Translations under genes and position numbers: made by a program | Shown here: piece by piece, positions 19,089-28,331 of the stretch | How positions within the stretch are numbered: position 1 is the stretch's first letter | How the letters are laid out: each line of letters starts with the position of its first letter | From: VRUE01 sp963844395 | Lineage (GTDB): Bacteria > Actinomycetota > Thermoleophilia > Solirubrobacterales > 70-9 | Assembly (NCBI GenBank): GCA_963844395.1 | Contig: CAWJNX010000002.1 | Location: 310,001 to 374,000, forward strand | Reading direction: 5' to 3' | DNA: 64,000 nucleotides | The notes under the pieces: generated by a model | Database searches by the model: none | Told to the model about the DNA's origin: nothing | Seen by the model: only the letters and a program-made list of their open reading frames with translations

Positions 19089-19883
19089 ATGCGTAGAAAT
19101 CTGCTTGTGGTACTGGGCCTGAGCGCGGTGATGGCGGTCGGCGTGGTCGGACTCGCCAGCGCGGCGAAAATCAAAATCCAAGCCGGCAACCTGATCACGA
19201 CCTTCGGCGGCGACGCCTCGCCGAAAGCGATGCCGAAAAACAAATACGTGCCGGTCAAAACGCACATCTTCGGCAAGATCGAGACCAACGACGGCACCCA
19301 TCCTTCGGCGCTCCGCGAAGTGGTCGTGGACATCGACAAGGACACGAAAATCAACGTCAAGGGCCTGCCGGCCTGCAAAGCGGGGCAGCTCGAGGCGCGC
19401 GACACCAAAGCGGCGAAAAAAGTCTGCGGCAACACGGTCATCGGTAGCGGTGGCTCCCACGTCGAGATCGCCTTCCCCGAACAGAGACCGATCCTGGTCA
19501 ATAGCCCGCTCACCGTCTTCAACGGCGGCGAAAAAGGCGGCAAGGTCAAGCTCTTGATCCACATCTTCATCACCGTGCCGGTTCCCGCGGCCGTCGTCAC
19601 CGAAGTGACGATCACGAGAAAAGGCAGCGGCATCCACTCGGTCGCGAAAGTCCCCGTCGTCGCTGGCGGCAGCGGCTCGGCGATCGACTTCGACTTCAAG
19701 ATCGGGCGTACCTACACCTACAAAGGCAAGAAGGTCGGCTACGGCGAAGCGAGATGCCCGGACGGCAAATTCAAAGTTTCGACCCCGAAAATCCTCTTCA
19801 AGAACGAAGCAAGGATTCCCAACGTGGCAGCCCAGACGGTCCTCAAAGGCAGCCTCCTCGTGCCCTGCACGCCTAAGGGCTAG
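19089..19883 (+). CDS. Secreted four-cysteine family protein, paralogue 1
   Basis: A 264-residue protein from ATG 19089, with AAAGGAG upstream. The N-terminal signal peptide (LLVVLGLSAVMAVGVVGLASA) ends in a signal-peptidase I-type site. The mature part has the pattern shared by five proteins in this window: FGGxxxPKxxP, KIxTxDGxxP, GLPxC, a KVCG-type second Cys, SPLTVFNGG, RTYTYKGKK, ARCPDG and a final PC. Four cysteines are conserved across the five copies, suggesting two disulfides. I do not recognise a named family. It lies next to the convergent Mce operon, suggesting a role in the cell envelope. Confidence 0.75.
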   Translation: MRRNLLVVLGLSAVMAVGVVGLASAAKIKIQAGNLITTFGGDASPKAMPKNKYVPVKTHIFGKIETNDGTHPSALREVVVDIDKDTKINVKGLPACKAGQLEARDTKAAKKVCGNTVIGSGGSHVEIAFPEQRPILVNSPLTVFNGGEKGGKVKLLIHIFITVPVPAAVVTEVTITRKGSGIHSVAKVPVVAGGSGSAIDFDFKIGRTYTYKGKKVGYGEARCPDGKFKVSTPKILFKNEARIPNVAAQTVLKGSLLVPCTPKG

Positions 19884-19911
19884 CGAAGCAGCGTTCAACG
19901 TCAAGCAGCAC

Positions 19912-19941
19912 AAAAGGGGCGGCCTCCGGGCCGCCCCTTTT
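19912..19941. terminator. Rho-independent terminator
   Basis: Perfect 13-bp stem AAAAGGGGCGGCC / GGCCGCCCCTTTT with a TCCG tetraloop, in the gap between paralogues 1 and 2. Confidence 0.88.
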
Positions 19942-20017
19942 CGTTCCCTGGCTTTGATCCGCCCTATCCCGGGTAGATGAGGGGGCTTCAATAGCCAAGG
20001 GCGCGAAGGAGAAGGGC

Positions 20018-20821
20018 ATGCGTAGACACCTGGTTCCGACACTGGCCGCGTGCGTGGTCCTGAGCGTGGCGGTGGCATCGATCGCCAGCGCCGCTTCGAT
20101 CACGATCATCGCCGGAAACCTGGTGCTCAAATTCGGCGGCAGCACCGCGCCGAAGAAACTGCCGAAACGGCAGTTGGCGCCAGTGGCGCTTAACGTCAAC
20201 GGCAAGATCTCGACCAAAGACGGCAGCCACCCGCCGGCCTTACGCGAAGCCGTCGTCGACATCGACAGAAATGGCGCAATCAATGCCAAAGGCGCGCCGG
20301 TCTGCAAAGGCGGCATGCTCGAGGCGCGGCCGACGGCGGCGGCGAGGAAAGTGTGTGGCAGCGCAATCGTCGGCAAGGGCAGGGCGAACATCGAGATCGC
20401 CTTTCCCGAACAGCCGCCGATCAAGGTCTTCAGCCCGCTGACGATCTTCAACGGCGGTGTCAGGGGCGGCAAGACGACGATGTACATCCACGCCTACATC
20501 ACGGTCCCGGTGCCTTCGGCCGTCGTCACGACGCTGACGATCAAGAAGATCCGCAAAGGCCGCTACGGCCTCAACACCGTCGCCAGAGTGCCGGTGGTGG
20601 CCGGCGGCAGCGGCTCTGCTCTCGACTTCCAGTTCAGGATCAAACGGCTCTTCACCTACAGGGGAAAGAAACAGAGTTACCTGGAAGCCAAATGCCCGGA
20701 CGGCCGCTTCGAGACGAACATCCTCAAAGCCCTTTTCAAGAACGAAGCCCAGACGCCCGGCGCCCCGGCCACGACCGCGCTCAACGGCAAACTGGTCGTG
20801 CCCTGTACGCCGAAGGGTTAG
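20018..20821 (+). CDS. Secreted four-cysteine family protein, paralogue 2
   Basis: 267 residues from ATG 20018, with GAAGGAGAAGG just upstream. Signal peptide about 1-27 (VLSVAVASIASA). It is very similar to paralogue 1 through the whole mature region: KFGGSTAPKKLPKRQ, GKISTKDGSHPPALRE, KVCGS, SPLTIFNGG, KRLFTYRGKKQSY, AKCPDG, VPCTPKG. It is a tandem duplicate of the gene before it. A strong terminator separates the two, so each is transcribed on its own. It faces the end of the Mce operon across a shared terminator. Confidence 0.75.
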   Translation: MRRHLVPTLAACVVLSVAVASIASAASITIIAGNLVLKFGGSTAPKKLPKRQLAPVALNVNGKISTKDGSHPPALREAVVDIDRNGAINAKGAPVCKGGMLEARPTAAARKVCGSAIVGKGRANIEIAFPEQPPIKVFSPLTIFNGGVRGGKTTMYIHAYITVPVPSAVVTTLTIKKIRKGRYGLNTVARVPVVAGGSGSALDFQFRIKRLFTYRGKKQSYLEAKCPDGRFETNILKALFKNEAQTPGAPATTALNGKLVVPCTPKG

Positions 20822-20860
20822 TCGCAGTCAACACACTTCGCTGGCCGGCGAAGCCGATCA

Positions 20861-20886
20861 AAAGGCGGCCCTCGGGGGCCGCCTTT
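20861..20886. terminator. Terminator between convergent genes
   Basis: Perfect 11-bp stem AAAGGCGGCCC / GGGCCGCCTTT with a TCGG loop, A-rich on one side and T-rich on the other. It can serve both paralogue 2 and the Mce operon, whose last stop is at 20887. A smaller hairpin CTTCGC/GCGAAG lies at 20837-20854. Confidence 0.85.
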
Positions 20887-22449
20887 CTATCCGCCCTGTT
20901 CGTAGGTGTGTTGGTAGGCGGTGGGAGGCTCGGCGCCGTAGATCGGCTCGAACGGCGGCTGTGGGCTGCAGCCGGGGGCGGGGATCGTGGCAGTGCTGTC
21001 CTGGTCGGCGAAGGCGTAGTGCTTCAGCCGAGCGAAGAAATCCTCTGCTTTTTTATCCTGATCCGCTTTATCTTTGGCCTCGACGCGATTGCGGAAGTTG
21101 GCATCTTTGGGCGTTTCCGGATTCAGAGTGGCCGTGATGCCGGAGCTGCACTGGCGGGTGTCGAAGTTCAGCAGGCCGCTGGCTAGGCGTTTTGAGGCGC
21201 GCGGCTGACTGTATGCGCTGTTGCGGTTGCTGGTGAGGCGCCTAGGGAAAGTCGCCAGCGATTCCGGGCCGAAGGGACCCATCGCTCGCAGGTAGTGGAC
21301 CTGTACACCGGCCGCATTGTTTGGCAGGCGCGCGTTCGTCGCCGCGGCAACATTCGCCATCGCCGCCGTGATCTCGTTTTTGTAGAGACCGAGACCGGTG
21401 AGGATCGGGTTGAGGTTGCGCAGGAAGGGATCGAGCGCCCGCAGCAGGACGGGGAAGTCGTCGCGGAGGAATTTGCGCAGGGCCGGGAAGGCCTTGGAGG
21501 AGCGTGCGATGACCGGTGCGAAGCCCTTGAAGAACCCTTCCGCCTCCGGCGCGAACCTGGAGAGGGCGATCAGGGTCGGTGAGAGCTCTTCGGCCGCCGG
21601 CACGAGCTGGCGCATCAACGGGTCGGTGTTGACCGCGAACTCCCTGAGCCGGTCGAAGGTCAGCCTCGACTCGTCGAGAAAGGTCGGGAAGACGCGGAAA
21701 AGGGCTTCGATGTCGCGGTCCCGCGCGGCGGCCGTCTGGAAGACCGCGTTGGAGCTGCGGATCAGATCGGCGAGCTGGCCCTCGCGACCGCGCAGGGCGC
21801 GGAAGGTGACGGCGCCGTTGCGGAACAGTTGCCGCACCGCGAGGCGCTGGGTGTCGAGGACGCGGAAGAGGCGGTCGAACTCGACGAAGGTCGGTTCGAG
21901 CTCGGCAAGGGCGTTGGAGAAGTCCTGGCCGCGGCCCTGGATCGCGATCGCCGACTGCTGCTGCCATTCCTGGAAGGCGGCCCGGGTGCGGGCGTCGAAG
22001 GTGCGGAAGATCTCGTCGAGCTGGACCGATTCGGCGATGTTGCCGAGCGGCAGCGTCGCGCCGTCGTCGAGGTCCGGGGCGTCGGAGTCGCCCGGGGTCA
22101 GCTCGACGTAGGTCTCGCCGAGCAGCGTCTTGGTGCGGAGGATCGCCCGCGTGCCGCGCGGAATCGGACCGTAGCGATCGTCGAGGTAGATCGTCGCCAG
22201 CGCCTGTTCGCCGTCGGGGGTCAGCTCGATCGCCTGCACTTTGCCGACCGAGACGCCGGAGATCCGCACGTCGGATTGCTCGGCGAGCTGGGTCGCCTCG
22301 CGGAAGGGGACCCTGATCTCGTAGGGCTTCGCCTTGAATGGCGTCGGGCCGCCGAAGGTGATCCAGAGAAAGAGCAGGATGCCGAAGCAGGACAGCGCGA
22401 AGCCGGCGATGACGAGGAGCTGGGCGGTGCTGGGGGCGCGCTTGCTCAT
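20887..22449 (-). CDS. MlaD/Mce-family protein, sixth gene of the operon
   Basis: 520 residues. One N-terminal transmembrane helix (about 10-32, QLLVIAGFALSCFGILLFLW) precedes an MCE domain (about 42-122) with VRISGVSVGKVQAIEL and LLGETYVELTPG. A long helical region follows (about 140-370), then a C-terminal extension with two cysteines. MCE proteins form hexamers or tubes that carry hydrophobic molecules across the periplasm. Its ATG (22449) overlaps the stop of the gene before it. The C-terminus NFDTRQCSSG resembles mycobacterial Mce tails. No frame break. Confidence 0.9.
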   Translation of the reverse strand: MSKRAPSTAQLLVIAGFALSCFGILLFLWITFGGPTPFKAKPYEIRVPFREATQLAEQSDVRISGVSVGKVQAIELTPDGEQALATIYLDDRYGPIPRGTRAILRTKTLLGETYVELTPGDSDAPDLDDGATLPLGNIAESVQLDEIFRTFDARTRAAFQEWQQQSAIAIQGRGQDFSNALAELEPTFVEFDRLFRVLDTQRLAVRQLFRNGAVTFRALRGREGQLADLIRSSNAVFQTAAARDRDIEALFRVFPTFLDESRLTFDRLREFAVNTDPLMRQLVPAAEELSPTLIALSRFAPEAEGFFKGFAPVIARSSKAFPALRKFLRDDFPVLLRALDPFLRNLNPILTGLGLYKNEITAAMANVAAATNARLPNNAAGVQVHYLRAMGPFGPESLATFPRRLTSNRNSAYSQPRASKRLASGLLNFDTRQCSSGITATLNPETPKDANFRNRVEAKDKADQDKKAEDFFARLKHYAFADQDSTATIPAPGCSPQPPFEPIYGAEPPTAYQHTYEQGG

Positions 22450-23846
22450 CGTCCGGTGTATTCGCAGTGGCCGCTGGCAGAGGTCGGGTCAGGGATCTGC
22501 TCTTCGCGGGGGAGATTCGTCGCCTGAAGAATCGTCTTCACGAATGGCTTCAGCTCTACGAGTTCGAAGCCGAACGTCGACCCGGTGCAGGAGATGAGCA
22601 GTACGTTGCGCAGGATCGGGCCACCCGCATCGACGAGATTGAAGCTGGCGTTGGTGTTGTGACTGAGCCAGGGCAGATAGAAGAGGTAACTCTGGCGGGA
22701 GTCTTTCGGCTTGAAGGCGAGCTCATTGAGGAAGCTATTGAAACCGCCGAGGGCGTTGCCGAAGCCGGTCACCGAAGTGTCGAGGTCGGCGGAGCCCTGC
22801 TTGACGTGGGTGAGCACCGGCCGGATCTGGCGGGTGAAGGGGCGGATCTGGTCGCGGATCGGGATCCTGGTCTGGCTGAAGAGGCGCTTCTGGGCCTCGA
22901 AGGCGGGTCCGAGCGCCTCAGCCTGCGGAATCAGCTCGAGCAGAGCCGGGCGGGCGGCCTCGGAGAAGCGGGTGGAGCTGGCAAGCGCGGCCTGCAGGGT
23001 GGCCAGCGTCGCCGGGAACTCGACCAGCGATTCCTGGATCGCGCCCTGCTGGTTGGCGAAGTTGCCGAGCACGTCTTTTGAAGAGGTGACGAAGCGTTCG
23101 AGCTGCACGTCGCGGCGGCCCAGCTCGGTGGTCAATAGGCCGAAGTCGTGGATCACCTGGGCCAGCGCCCGGCGGCGCGAGGCGACGGCGCGGTTGAGGT
23201 CGGCGACGATGTGGGAGAAGGATCCGATGCGGCGAAAGGCGCCCGAGAGCTGCATGCCGCGGCCGCCGATCCCCTCCGCACCGCCGGCGACGAGCAGCTG
23301 CAGGTAGCGACGCGTGTCTTCGTCGAGGATCGACAGGAAAGCTTCGAAGTTGACGTTCGGCTCGGTGCGGGAGAGCGGGAAGTTGTAGCCGTCCTCGACG
23401 TGGCCGGGGGCCTTGCCGGGATCGACCTCCACCACCATGTCGTTGAGGTTCGTTTTCGGGCGCAGCAGCAGCGTCGCGTCGGGATGGATCAGCTCCAGGT
23501 ACTGGGGCTCGATGTCCAGGCCGATCTCGGCATGGCCTTCCTCGACGTCGACCGAGGAGACTTTGCCGACCCGGACCCCTGCGATCACGACCGCCTGCCC
23601 CTGGCCCGGGGTGACCGCCTGAGCGCTGGTGAAGTCGGCGCTGAGATGGGCGAAGTCTTCGCCGACCAGCGGCGCCCACGAGGGAAGCGAGGCTTTCTGC
23701 TGGGTGAAGATCCAGAGCGTCATCGCGATCGCCACGATGGCGAGGACGACGATCGCGATCGAGTCTACGCCGCGGCCACGGGTCTGACGGCCGAGCCAGG
23801 CCCGGAAATGCCGCACGCGGCTCACCTGTGGCGCCCCGTCGCTCAT
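22446..23846 (-). CDS. MlaD/Mce-family protein, fifth gene of the operon
   Basis: 466 residues from ATG 23846, overlapping the previous stop. Cytoplasmic basic N-terminus, transmembrane helix about 26-47 (SIAIVVLAIVAIAMTLWIF), MCE domain about 63-140 (GQAVVIAGVRVGKVSSVDVE, PKTNLNDMVVEVDPG), then a helical region and a C-terminus with a short Cys-containing tail (HCEYTGR). The frame reads straight back into the preceding gene without a stop only because that gene is frame-shifted. The internal ATG with the ATGA overlap marks the real start. Confidence 0.88.
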   Translation of the reverse strand: MSDGAPQVSRVRHFRAWLGRQTRGRGVDSIAIVVLAIVAIAMTLWIFTQQKASLPSWAPLVGEDFAHLSADFTSAQAVTPGQGQAVVIAGVRVGKVSSVDVEEGHAEIGLDIEPQYLELIHPDATLLLRPKTNLNDMVVEVDPGKAPGHVEDGYNFPLSRTEPNVNFEAFLSILDEDTRRYLQLLVAGGAEGIGGRGMQLSGAFRRIGSFSHIVADLNRAVASRRRALAQVIHDFGLLTTELGRRDVQLERFVTSSKDVLGNFANQQGAIQESLVEFPATLATLQAALASSTRFSEAARPALLELIPQAEALGPAFEAQKRLFSQTRIPIRDQIRPFTRQIRPVLTHVKQGSADLDTSVTGFGNALGGFNSFLNELAFKPKDSRQSYLFYLPWLSHNTNASFNLVDAGGPILRNVLLISCTGSTFGFELVELKPFVKTILQATNLPREEQIPDPTSASGHCEYTGR

Positions 23847-25355
23847 GGGCTGCTCGCCGCCGTCAGGCTGGGCGGGCCGACCTGGCCCAGCCCGGCATTG
23901 AGGTCGGGAACGGGGTTGGTGTCGCAGCGCACGTCCGGCTTCTTCGGCGGCCGCCCGCCGATCTGGGGTTGGACCCCGTGCGGCGCTTCGATCACATGCG
24001 CCCAGTCGACTTTGTCGGTGGAGAGATTGCCCAGGGCGTTCTGCAGCTGGACGAGCTGATCGCCACCGCCGGGCTGCACGCGTGCGTAGAAGCCGTTGCC
24101 GTCGAAGTTCTGTCCCCAGCCGGCGAAGTTGGCGAGACCGTAGAGGAACTCGCGGTAGCTGGGACCGCCGGTGCTGAACCTGTCCTCGATCGTCTGCTCG
24201 TTGGTTGGGACGATGACCTGGCTGGTGCAAAGGCTGATCCGGTTGATCTGCGGGATCGTGTTCGCCTTGCCGGCCTGGGCGGCGCCGGCCAGGCCCGGAG
24301 TCGATTCGCGCAGCAGCTTGGCGACGCCACCCAGCTCTTTGCCGGAGAGGAGCGGGCGCGCCTGTCGCAGCCACGGCCTGGCGGCGGCGATCAGGCCGGG
24401 CAGCTCGGCGACCGCGGGGCGCAGCTCGATCGCGTAGGCGCGCAGCGGCGGCAGGGTGCGGTTGAGGCTGACGAGCGAGGTGCGCGCGGTGCGCAGCGCC
24501 GGGGCGAAGCGCTGGAAGGTGGTGGCCAGATTCGCCGACTGGGCGGCGAGGGCGCCGGTGAAGACGTCGAAGTTGACGATCAGGCCCTGCAGGTCCTCCT
24601 CGCGGTTGGCGAGGGCGCCAAAGGTGCGACTTGCTCCCGGAGATGAAGCGGGAGAGGTCGCCCGGGTCGGTGCCGAGGAAGGCGTTGGTGACCTGGGCGC
24701 TGAAGCGGCCTGCCGGGCCGCCGTAGAGGAAGGCGTTGTTGATCCCTTCGGCGCCGGTCTTTCCTTTCACCTCGGGAAGCTGCGTCGCGTCTTCGGCGGC
24801 GCTCGGCTCGCGGGTGAGAGCTTCGCCGTAGCTTTCGAGCAGGCGGCTGAAGTCGGCGCGCACCGGCGCCTGCAGCGCCGTCAGCACCTCGTCGAGCTGA
24901 ACCGATATCGAGGTGCGGCTGACCGGGATCGTGCCGCCACTGTCCATCTCGGGCGCGCTGGGGCTGCCCGGGTCGAGGTCGATGAAGAAGTTGCCCTCGA
25001 GGAAGATCCGCGGTCGGATCTGGGCGTAGGCGTCGCTGTGGATCGGACGGCCCTTCTCTTCGACGGTGAAGGTGACGGTCGAGGTGCCGCCGTCGCTGCT
25101 CGACTCGATCACTTTGCCGACGTCGACGCCGGCGATCCGCACCGGCGAATTGACCGAGATATTGGCGGCGTTGGCGAAGGTCGCCTTCAGCTGGTAGCCG
25201 TAGCCGGTGAAGGGCACGTGTTTGGTGAACGCCAGGTAGGGCCCGAGGGTGAAGATCAGGACGAAGATCAGCGCGATCGTCGCGTTGCTCGGTCGCCAGC
25301 CGAAGCGGCTGTGCTTGGCGCCCTGCCTGGTGTCTCTCTCGGGTAGCCGGCCCAT
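23843..25355 (-). CDS. MlaD/Mce-family protein, fourth gene of the operon, frame broken
   Basis: Starts at ATG 25355 with a basic N-terminus and transmembrane helix about 24-45 (ATIALIFVLIFTLGPYLAF). The MCE domain is about 55-132 (VRIAGVDVGKVIE, IFLEGNFFIDLDPG). At about 24634 one surplus base (an extra A in GCAAGTCG) changes the frame. The rest continues as RTFGALANREEDLQ and ends in RCDTNPVPDLNAGLG...TAASSP at 23843. The stop overlaps the next ATG. Corrected length is about 503 residues. The domain order matches the other five operon members. Confidence 0.85.
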
Positions 25356-26764
25356 CTATTCCTCGTTCACCGTCTTGGTTCCCAACAGCTCGGGCGATCT
25401 TCCGATCACGGTCTGTCCCGCGGCGTAGCGCTCGTTGCCGGCTTCGCAGACTTCGCCCTGCCCCGGAGCGGCGGTTCTCGGGTAGGGATTGAAGTGGAGG
25501 TGGTTTTTCAGGTTAGGGCCGTTGGCCGGGGCAGACGACGGTTGCGACTCGGCATTCGGGCCGTCCGGCGCCTCGAAGCCGATCACGTTGAGCCAGTTGC
25601 CGCTGTCGTTGCCCTCGCTGCCGACGCTGGCGAAGTTCTGGAAAGCGAGAGTCAGGTAGTTGCAGCTGATCTGCGCCGGGGCGATGAAGCGGATCGCCGG
25701 GCCGAGCACCTTGTTGGTGTCGATCAGCAGGTCGAGGCCGTTGAAGACGCCGGGGGCTTCCTGGAAGTCGAGCAGCGCTTCCGCGGTCGGCGGCAGCTGG
25801 GCGTTGAAGGCCGGCGAGGCGTTGAGGACCGGGATGCCGGCCCGCAGCGCCGCTGTTGATCGTCGGCGAGGTGCGGGCGACGGCGCGCGCGCCGGGCTGC
25901 AACGCCGTGAAGAAGCGCGCGGAGCTGCGGAAGAAGGGGCGGATCGCCGGCAGGTCGGCGGTCACCGCTTCGAGGGTCGGCGGGCTCTTCTCGATCGTTT
26001 CCTGGATGAAGGGGCGAGAGACGCGGGCGAAGGCGGCGAAGGTGCGATCGAGGGCGACGAACATGCTGGCCTGGGTCTCGGCCACCGGGGCGACGGTGGC
26101 GGAGAGGTCCTCGAGAGCCCGCCAGAAGCCGCCGAAGTCGGTGCTCGGGGCGACGATCGTGCGCAGCGGCGCCTGGCTGTTTTCGGCGAGGCTGCGCAGG
26201 GCGCCGAAGGCGTTGTTGATCTGCGGCCCACGGCCGGCGAAGGCGTTGCCGAAGCCGGTCAGGCTGCGCTGGATCGAGTTGCGGGTCGGCTCGTCGAAGA
26301 TGTTGAAGAACTCGTCGATGTCGACCGGTTCCGGACGCGCCGCGCGAGACCGGGATCGTGTCGCCCGCCTCGAAGCCCTCGTCGGACTCGCCGGGGACGA
26401 TCTGCAGGTATTTGAGACCGAGGGGCGATTTGGGGCGGATGATCATCGTCGAGTTGACCGGGACCGGTTCGGCGGTCTTGTCGAGGCGCAGGTCGAGCTC
26501 GGCGACGACCTCGCCGTTCTCGAGCTGGACGGGGCTGACGGAGCGGACGATGCCAACCCGGGCGCCGCCGATCCGCACCTCGTTACCTTTGACGATCGCG
26601 TCGGCGTTGGGAACGCGGGCGGTGAGGTTGTAGGTGGAGACGAAGGGCAGGCCGTTGTTGGCGTTGTAGGCGAGGAAGACGGCGACGATCAGGACCAGCA
26701 CCGTGACCGCGCCGACGATCACCGGGCTGCTCGCCACCCCCTGTATGCCGCTGCGATTTTTCAT
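25356..26764 (-). CDS. MlaD/Mce-family protein, third gene of the operon, frame broken
   Basis: Starts at ATG 26764 (MKNRSGIQG). Transmembrane helix about 13-34, MCE domain about 42-122 (VRIGGARVGIVRSVSP, SPLGLKYLQIVPG). Two frame changes are needed. Near 26335 the frame passes into FFNIFDEPTRNSIQR-type sequence. Near 25855 it passes to the end frame, which runs through LLIDTNKVLGPAIRFIAPAQ and stops at TAG 25356. The C-terminal part contains CNYLTLAFQNFASVGSEGN, resembling a typical actinobacterial Mce tail. About 469 residues after correction. Confidence 0.82.
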
Positions 26765-28331
26765 GGGCCGAGGAGGTAGTCGAGGAGGGCGCGCTGCGGG
26801 CGCGAGGGCAGCGCCTTGGCGCCGAGCTCCTGGTCTTCGTCCGATCGCCTTCGCCCAGTTCTTCGCCTTCGCCGAGTTCGGGGGCTGGAGCTTGCGGGGC
26901 GGGCGCCGGTGACGTAGCTTCGTCAGCGGCGGAAGGCGGTGCCTCGACGGCGCCGGACTCGGTCGCCTCGCCGCCCATTTCGGCAAGTTCTTCCTGAATC
27001 TGCCGGTACATGGCGGCGGCGTCGAAGGCCGAGGCGGTCGACGGCCCCTGGGCCGTTGAAGTTGGCGAGCAGCCGCTCTTGCGGGGCAGTTTCGTAGTCG
27101 AGGCAGTTGGTGAGCGTGACCAGCGCCCGCCCGAAGTGCCCGTACTGGTCGAATTCGTTGGTCGCCGCGGTGGTGTTGTAGATCAGGTCGACGAGGCCGT
27201 CCCAGCCACCCGTTTTCTTCGTGCTGACGAAGAACTTGGCCAGGTTCGGTGGTCGGGGCTGGCGCCGCTGCGCGCTAGGTCGCGAGCCTTGCGGACGACC
27301 GGGTCGGCGGCCCGGATCAGCGGCCCGGCCACTTCGCCGGTGGCGCCGAGCGACTTCAGCGCCACGGTCGAGGCGTCGGAGAAGGGGGCCAGCGCTTCGG
27401 TCGCCCTGGTGAAGGCCGGGCTCGCCCGGTCGAGGTCGGAGAAGACCGGCGCTGCCGCGTCGGAGAAGCCCTCGCAGACCGCGCATCGTCAGGCGGAACT
27501 CGCGCAGGAACTCGGGCAGCTTCTTGAACGAGGCTTCGAGCGACGGGCCGCGTTCGGCGCTCGCTTCGGCGGCGGCGCCGGCGTTGGAGAAGAAGCCGGC
27601 GACGCTGGTCCGCTCGCGGGAGAGGGCGGAGAGGATCTGCTCGGAGTCGGCGGAGAGCTGGGCGAGCCGGTTGCGCTGCGCGGCGAGCATGCCGAGCAGG
27701 CGGTTGACATCGCGCAGGACCGGGTTGGCGCGCTCGACCACCTCCTCGATGTCCTCGCCGCGGCCGGCCAGGCCGGCGCCGAGTTCGTTGAGGATGAGCC
27801 GGAAGCGCTGCGCATAGGGCAGCCGGTTGATGTTGTTGATCAGGTCGGGGTCGACGGTGGAGCTGTTGTTCTCCAGCGGCAGCAGGTACTGGCCCGCCCC
27901 CGGCTGGCCGTCGGCGATTTCCCGCAGCGGCGGCGGCAGCTTGCGACCCCGGCGCGCGCGGGAGGGTCGGCCGGCAGTCGATGAACTTCTCGCCGATCAG
28001 CGACTGGGGGCGGATCATGCAGCTGGCGTCGCGGCGGAAGTCCTGGAAGCCCGGGTCTTCGATCCTCATTACCAATCACCGCCTTGCCGGGAACCGCCTG
28101 CGGACGGCCATCCTCGTAGCTGTCGATCTCACCGGGCATGGTTACGTCGACCTGCTCGATCTCGCCTACCGTGGCGCCGGCCACCCGCACTTCCTCGCCC
28201 TCGACCAAGAAGGAACTGTTGTCGAAGATGGCGCGCACGAGGTAGGCGTCGTCATCGTCCCGGCCCATAGCGAGCAGCACGATCGCCACCGCGACGAGCG
28301 CCACCGCGAGGGCTATCAGCAGCTTCCTCAT
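26761..28331 (-). CDS. MlaD/Mce-family protein, second gene of the operon, frame broken many times
   Basis: Starts at ATG 28331 (MRKLLIALAVALVAVAIVLL), which overlaps the previous stop. The MCE domain shows VRVAGATVGEIEQVDV and RPQSLIGEKFIDCRP. Reading it through needs about six frame changes, near 28072, 27950, 27475, 27250, 27040 and 26850. The pieces are clearly one protein: MCE domain, helical region (LLGMLAAQRNRLAQLSADSE), the block NEFDQYGHFGRALVTLTNC and an acidic/proline tail ending LLDYLLGP. This is the most error-dense gene in the window. Product about 520 residues if intact. Confidence 0.75.

Noticed and set aside
22446..25355. A single 969-residue double-Mce protein
   Set aside because: The middle of the frame is nonsense after a one-base shift at about 24634. 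A stop and ATG overlap at 23843-23846 marks two genes.
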